In this document: positions 60,678 to 64,000 of the stretch, piece by piece | Position numbering within the stretch: the first letter of the stretch is position 1 | Layout: every line of letters begins with the position of its first letter | Assembly: GCA_964596345.1 (NCBI GenBank) | Contig: CAZQSZ010000008.1 | Span: 186,001-250,000, forward strand | Length of the DNA: 64,000 nt | From: CADEDV01 sp964596345 | GTDB taxonomy: Bacteria > Bacteroidota > Bacteroidia > Chitinophagales > Chitinophagaceae | Reading direction: 5' to 3' | Program-made: the position numbers and the translations under genes | Notes under the pieces: generated by a model | The model's database searches: none | The model's input: only the letters and a program-made list of their open reading frames with translations | What the model was told of the DNA's origin: nothing

Positions 60678-60824
60678 CAAGTATTAATCAGCTCCCTCTC
60701 TTTTAGTTTCTCAAATACCGCTCAGAGGGTATTGCTGTTATTCCATTTTTTTTGTTCCTATGCACTATAAAACATTGCAGCAAATTAGTATTTTACGCAG
60801 CTAAATATTCCCCCTCCTTTTTCT

Positions 60825-62252
60825 ATGGTATTCGCAAGCCTGGTTTTTCTCTTCCTTTTCCTGCCGCTTTGCCTTCTGTTGTATTACAGCAGCAAAAATC
60901 CCAAATGGCGAAACTGGGTGCTTATCGTTTTTTCGCTGGCCTTTTATGGATGGGGGGAGCCCAGGTGGATCTTTTTGCTGATCCTTTCGTCCTTTATCGA
61001 CTGGGGCAATTCTATTTTTATTGATAAACACCGGGGTACCAAATGGGCAAAGATCGGGGTGACATTTACCGTGTGTTTTAACCTGGCTTTGCTGGCCCTT
61101 TTTAAATATGATCAATTTTTGGTGGACCAGCTGAATGCTGTTTTGGGAACTTCTTTTACTGCCACAGGATATGCACTGCCGCTGGGTATTTCTTTCTATA
61201 CCTTTCATACCATTTCGTACGTAGTGGATGTGTATCGCGGAGATATAAAGGCGCAACGGAATTTTCCTGATTTTCTAATGTATGTATCCCTCTTCTCCTC
61301 TTTAGTAGCCGGGCCGATTATCCGGTATGCCCATGTAGAAAAAGAAATTTATGGAAGAAAAGAGAATCTTACTGATTTTAGTTTAGGTGTATCCCGTTTT
61401 TGTATCGGCCTGTTTAAAAAAGTGGTCATTGCCAATGTGGCGGCGGAACTGGTACGAAAATACATGGGTGATAACCAGCACCCGTTAAGCATGTCAGAAC
61501 TGACTAATCTTTCCAGTCTTGAAGCTTGGGTGGGTCTTGTCATGTTTGCGATCCAGATCTATTTTGATTTCTCCGGTTATTCAGATATGGCCATCGGGCT
61601 GGGCAGGATGTTTGGATTTCATTTCCGGGAGAATTTTGATTATCCCTATATCTCCAGGTCAATTGGTGAATTCTGGCGGCGCTGGCATATATCGCTGGGA
61701 AGTATTTTCAGGGACTATGTATATATACCATTAGGTGGTAATAAAAAAAGAGTTTACCTCAATTTATTTATCGTTTGGTTTCTTACCGGTATGTGGCATG
61801 GGCCCAGCTGGAATTTTATCTTCTGGGGTTTATATTTCTTTCTGTTCATTTCACTGGAAAGGGCTTTTCTGTTAAAAGCATTGGAAAAATTACCGGCATT
61901 CTTTTCGCATGTGTATGCGCTGGCGGTTATTATTCCTGGCTGGGTGATCTTTTATTTTACAGATACCAGCATACTGATCGCCTATGTAGAAAAATTATTT
62001 TCCTTCAGGGCGGGGCCTCATGGTAATATGGATGTGATGAATACACTTACAGAGCACCTGTTCTGGTTATTATTGACGATCATTCTTTGCATGCCGGTCT
62101 ACCACATTGTAAAAAACTGGGTGGAGAAAAAAGCAAGACGCATCACCTGGTATAATACTGCGGCCATTGGCTTTAATATCGTATTGTTATTCGTTTGCGT
62201 GGCCCAGCTGGTAGGCAAAAGTTATAACCCGTTTATCTATTTCAGGTTTTGA
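60825..62252 (+). CDS. MBOAT-family O-acyltransferase (AlgI-like)
   Basis: A 475-residue polytopic membrane protein. Family phrases: LPLGISFYTFHTISYVVDVY, FSGYSDMAIGLGRMFGF, SIGEFWRRWHISLGSIFRDY and LTGMWHGPSWNFIFWGLYFF, in which the MWHG His is the catalytic residue of MBOAT acyltransferases. Function: carries an acyl (commonly acetyl) group across the inner membrane to a polysaccharide acceptor. The next gene, 26 bases downstream, encodes the usual DHHW/AlgJ-like periplasmic partner. The polysaccharide substrate is unknown. Confidence 0.95.
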   Translation: MVFASLVFLFLFLPLCLLLYYSSKNPKWRNWVLIVFSLAFYGWGEPRWIFLLILSSFIDWGNSIFIDKHRGTKWAKIGVTFTVCFNLALLALFKYDQFLVDQLNAVLGTSFTATGYALPLGISFYTFHTISYVVDVYRGDIKAQRNFPDFLMYVSLFSSLVAGPIIRYAHVEKEIYGRKENLTDFSLGVSRFCIGLFKKVVIANVAAELVRKYMGDNQHPLSMSELTNLSSLEAWVGLVMFAIQIYFDFSGYSDMAIGLGRMFGFHFRENFDYPYISRSIGEFWRRWHISLGSIFRDYVYIPLGGNKKRVYLNLFIVWFLTGMWHGPSWNFIFWGLYFFLFISLERAFLLKALEKLPAFFSHVYALAVIIPGWVIFYFTDTSILIAYVEKLFSFRAGPHGNMDVMNTLTEHLFWLLLTIILCMPVYHIVKNWVEKKARRITWYNTAAIGFNIVLLFVCVAQLVGKSYNPFIYFRF

Positions 62253-62278
62253 GCAATAAACACTATTGAAGTACAGAT

Positions 62279-63547
62279 ATGAGCGAAGTTGTTAATAAAA
62301 AGATTCACCTGGTCAATGTTATCCTTTTCTGCACCATGTTAGTGCTGGGCGGGGTTGCTTTATTGGCCATGGAAAAAGGAACAGTATCTGAAATGGAAAA
62401 CCGTAAACTGGCCAGCTTCCCTGTTTATTCAGACAGTGCCTTGTGGAGTGGTGATTATTTCCGGAAAATTGATGAATACTATTCGGATAATTTTCCTCTC
62501 CGGGATAAATGGATCAGTTTTTCCGGCTCTTTCAGGAATATTTTTGGATATGAATCCAGTGACATCACCATTTATAATCCCGCCAATGATGCGGAAGCCA
62601 ACGAGAACCTGACGGATACAACAAAAAAAGTAAATAACGGCCCTCTGCCTGATGATGGTGCCACCGGGGAAGTAAAGAAAAGGGTTTTTGTTTTCAAGAA
62701 CCGTGCTTTTGAAATGTTTGGTGGTGGCGAAGCAATGGGTAAATCGTATGCAAATGTGATCAACTCGTACAACCGGTTAAATTTACCAGGCCTGCAGGTA
62801 TATAATTTAATAATACCCGTAGCACTGGAATTTGAACTCACCGAAAAGTATAAAAACTTACAAAAGCCGAATCGCCCTGCTATTGAAAATATATACAATC
62901 ATCTTGATTCAACTATCAAGAAAGTATGGGCTATTGATGAAATAAGGAACCACCGGGAAGAGTATATTTATTTCAATACCGATCATCACTGGACCAGCCT
63001 GGGTGCCTATTATGCTTATCGTGCCTTTTGTGAAACAGCCGGCATGACCGCTGTTTCGCTGGATACGGTCCCTTCCAAAGTCAAACAAACATTCCTCGGG
63101 TCGCTTTACCGGTTAACAAGAGATCCGAAACTGAAAAGCAATCCTGATTCGGTCCGGTATTATAAATTCAGGGATTCAGTAAATTTTTACATTGGCAGTA
63201 CGGCTAAACTGGGCGTATGGAGCAAATCAAAAATGTATGGTGAGGGTGCCAGCGGGTCCAATAGCTATTCCGTTTTCCTACAGGGAGATCTACCGGTGGT
63301 GAAAATGGAGACCCAGCATAAGAATGGCAGAAAGATCCTGATGGTAAAAGAATCCTATGGAAATGCGTTCGCTCCTTTCCTCATTAATAATTTTGAAAAA
63401 GTAATAGTAGTCGACCAGCGGTATTATACCGGCAACCTGGTGGAGTTATTAAAATATGAAGGCATCACCGACCTGTTATTTATCAATAATATTTTTGCAG
63501 CGCATACCCCTTTTCATATTGATAAGATCAAAGGGTTAAAAAAGTAA
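62279..63547 (+). CDS. DHHW/AlgJ-like SGNH-type protein, MBOAT partner
   Basis: A 422-residue protein with an N-terminal membrane anchor (VNVILFCTMLVLGGVALLAM). The region YYSDNFPLRDKWISFSG marks the AlgX/AlgJ-like start of the family. YFNTDHHWTSLGAYYAYRAF contains the DHHWT motif that names the family, with His and Asp suited to a catalytic triad, and ILMVKESYGNAFAPF holds the Ser near the end of the fold. Inferred: transfers the acyl group from the MBOAT protein to a periplasmic polysaccharide. The genes are adjacent and co-transcribed. Confidence 0.92.
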   Translation: MSEVVNKKIHLVNVILFCTMLVLGGVALLAMEKGTVSEMENRKLASFPVYSDSALWSGDYFRKIDEYYSDNFPLRDKWISFSGSFRNIFGYESSDITIYNPANDAEANENLTDTTKKVNNGPLPDDGATGEVKKRVFVFKNRAFEMFGGGEAMGKSYANVINSYNRLNLPGLQVYNLIIPVALEFELTEKYKNLQKPNRPAIENIYNHLDSTIKKVWAIDEIRNHREEYIYFNTDHHWTSLGAYYAYRAFCETAGMTAVSLDTVPSKVKQTFLGSLYRLTRDPKLKSNPDSVRYYKFRDSVNFYIGSTAKLGVWSKSKMYGEGASGSNSYSVFLQGDLPVVKMETQHKNGRKILMVKESYGNAFAPFLINNFEKVIVVDQRYYTGNLVELLKYEGITDLLFINNIFAAHTPFHIDKIKGLKK

Positions 63548-63548
63548 A

Positions 63549-63980
63549 TCAGAGTTCAAGATTCTTTCTTACCCAGGCCACCTTAGGTCTCAGTTCATTA
63601 TTGTATTTATCACCGGTGGCATATTTTACATACTTCAGGAAGTCATAATAAGTCCCTTTGGGATGTTTAGCCCGCCATTTAGGATACCGCTTATCCTGCC
63701 ATTTTTTATAATAAGCGATACAGGCTGAGTCAGAGGTGAATTTCATGCATTTATTCCCCTTGATATAAAATCCGAACAGGTTATGATAACGCAGGCAGCA
63801 ATTCTTACAACTAAGCCAGCCTGTCTCCTGGATGCTTTGGGCAATCACAAAATCAGCTTCCTGGATCCCTGCGGCTTTAATGGCATTGTACAGGGCCTGA
63901 ATTTTGGGTTTATTGGATTTTTGAGAAAACCCTTCCTGGAGGCACAGCAACAGAAGAACAGCCAGTAATAGTTTCTTCAT
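63549..63980 (-). CDS. Secreted glucosaminidase-domain (FlgJ-like) protein
   Basis: A 143-residue protein with a signal peptide (MKKLLLAVLLLLCLQEGFSQ); an ATG nine bases upstream is possible. The glucosaminidase domain has FVIAQSIQETGWLSC, where the Glu in QETG corresponds to the catalytic Glu of FlgJ-type N-acetylglucosaminidases, followed by RYHNLFGFYIKG and TFDSACIAYYKKWQ-like helical text. Several Cys (CKNCC) suggest disulfides. Role: cleavage of peptidoglycan glycan strands. It converges with the DHHW gene; one base separates the stop codons. Confidence 0.9.
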   Translation of the reverse strand: MKKLLLAVLLLLCLQEGFSQKSNKPKIQALYNAIKAAGIQEADFVIAQSIQETGWLSCKNCCLRYHNLFGFYIKGNKCMKFTSDSACIAYYKKWQDKRYPKWRAKHPKGTYYDFLKYVKYATGDKYNNELRPKVAWVRKNLEL

Positions 63981-64000
63981 GTAGTTCATTTTTGATAAGC

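Noticed and set aside
1..64000. CRISPR arrays, rRNA, riboswitches, insertion sequences
   Set aside because: None was seen on either strand by reading; short direct repeats found are operator-like or extragenic palindromes.

Overview
The window reads as chromosomal DNA of a Bacteroidota bacterium, most likely family Chitinophagaceae. The evidence is a SusC/SusD pair under an ECF sigma factor and FecR-type anti-sigma factor, many Sec/lipoprotein signals of Bacteroidota type, promoters of the TTTG / TAnnTTTG kind instead of -35/-10 boxes, few clear Shine-Dalgarno sites, and giant secreted YD-repeat proteins. No integrase, transposase, phage gene, CRISPR array or rRNA was seen. Species is inferred, not shown.

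Region 1 (1-17066, all minus strand) is a polysaccharide utilisation locus. Transcription runs sigma factor, FecR, SusC with a signalling STN domain, SusD, a LamG-type lipoprotein, then (after a terminator) a giant FG-GAP/VCBS-ASPIC lipoprotein, two GH30 lipoproteins and two glycoamylase-family (GH144-like) enzymes, the last cut by the window edge. Two tandem enzyme pairs suggest a beta-glucan substrate, possibly beta-1,6- or beta-1,2-linked; this is inference.

Region 2 (17163-20110, plus strand) holds a CAU-anticodon tRNA (probably tRNA-Ile2), a small outer-membrane barrel protein, HflX, a Rieske ferredoxin and tRNA-Asn, with two palindromic intergenic elements.

Region 3 (20314-40190, minus strand) is the most unusual part. 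It is a roughly 20-kb run of six closely packed genes: an outer-membrane barrel-like protein, an FN3-like exported protein, a 2484-residue YD/SpvB-like giant without a toxin tail, a 277-residue exported protein, a 2609-residue Rhs protein with a variable C-terminal toxin-like domain, and a small putative immunity gene. GC content falls abruptly inside the Rhs gene near 21950, marking an exchanged toxin/immunity module. The arrangement resembles a Sec-exported analogue of the TcB/TcC split cocoon.

Region 4 (40833-43445) is an SDR oxidoreductase plus AraC regulator operon and a DUF2652 gene. Both promoters carry a pair of 17-bp direct repeats with the same 23-bp period, which suggests a small regulon of the AraC protein. 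A non-coding stretch with hairpin repeats follows.

Region 5 (44067-64000) is mostly housekeeping and accessory: MATE and AI-2E-type transporters, a YkuD-like L,D-transpeptidase, the 5-oxoprolinase operon pxpBCA with an NRAMP/YcsG-like transporter, a radical SAM/SPASM protein, DinB, a SnoaL-like protein, MarR, a DigH/GHL10-like hydrolase, a DegT aminotransferase, DUF1415, NhaA, sigma-54, an MBOAT plus DHHW acyl-transfer pair, and a secreted glucosaminidase.
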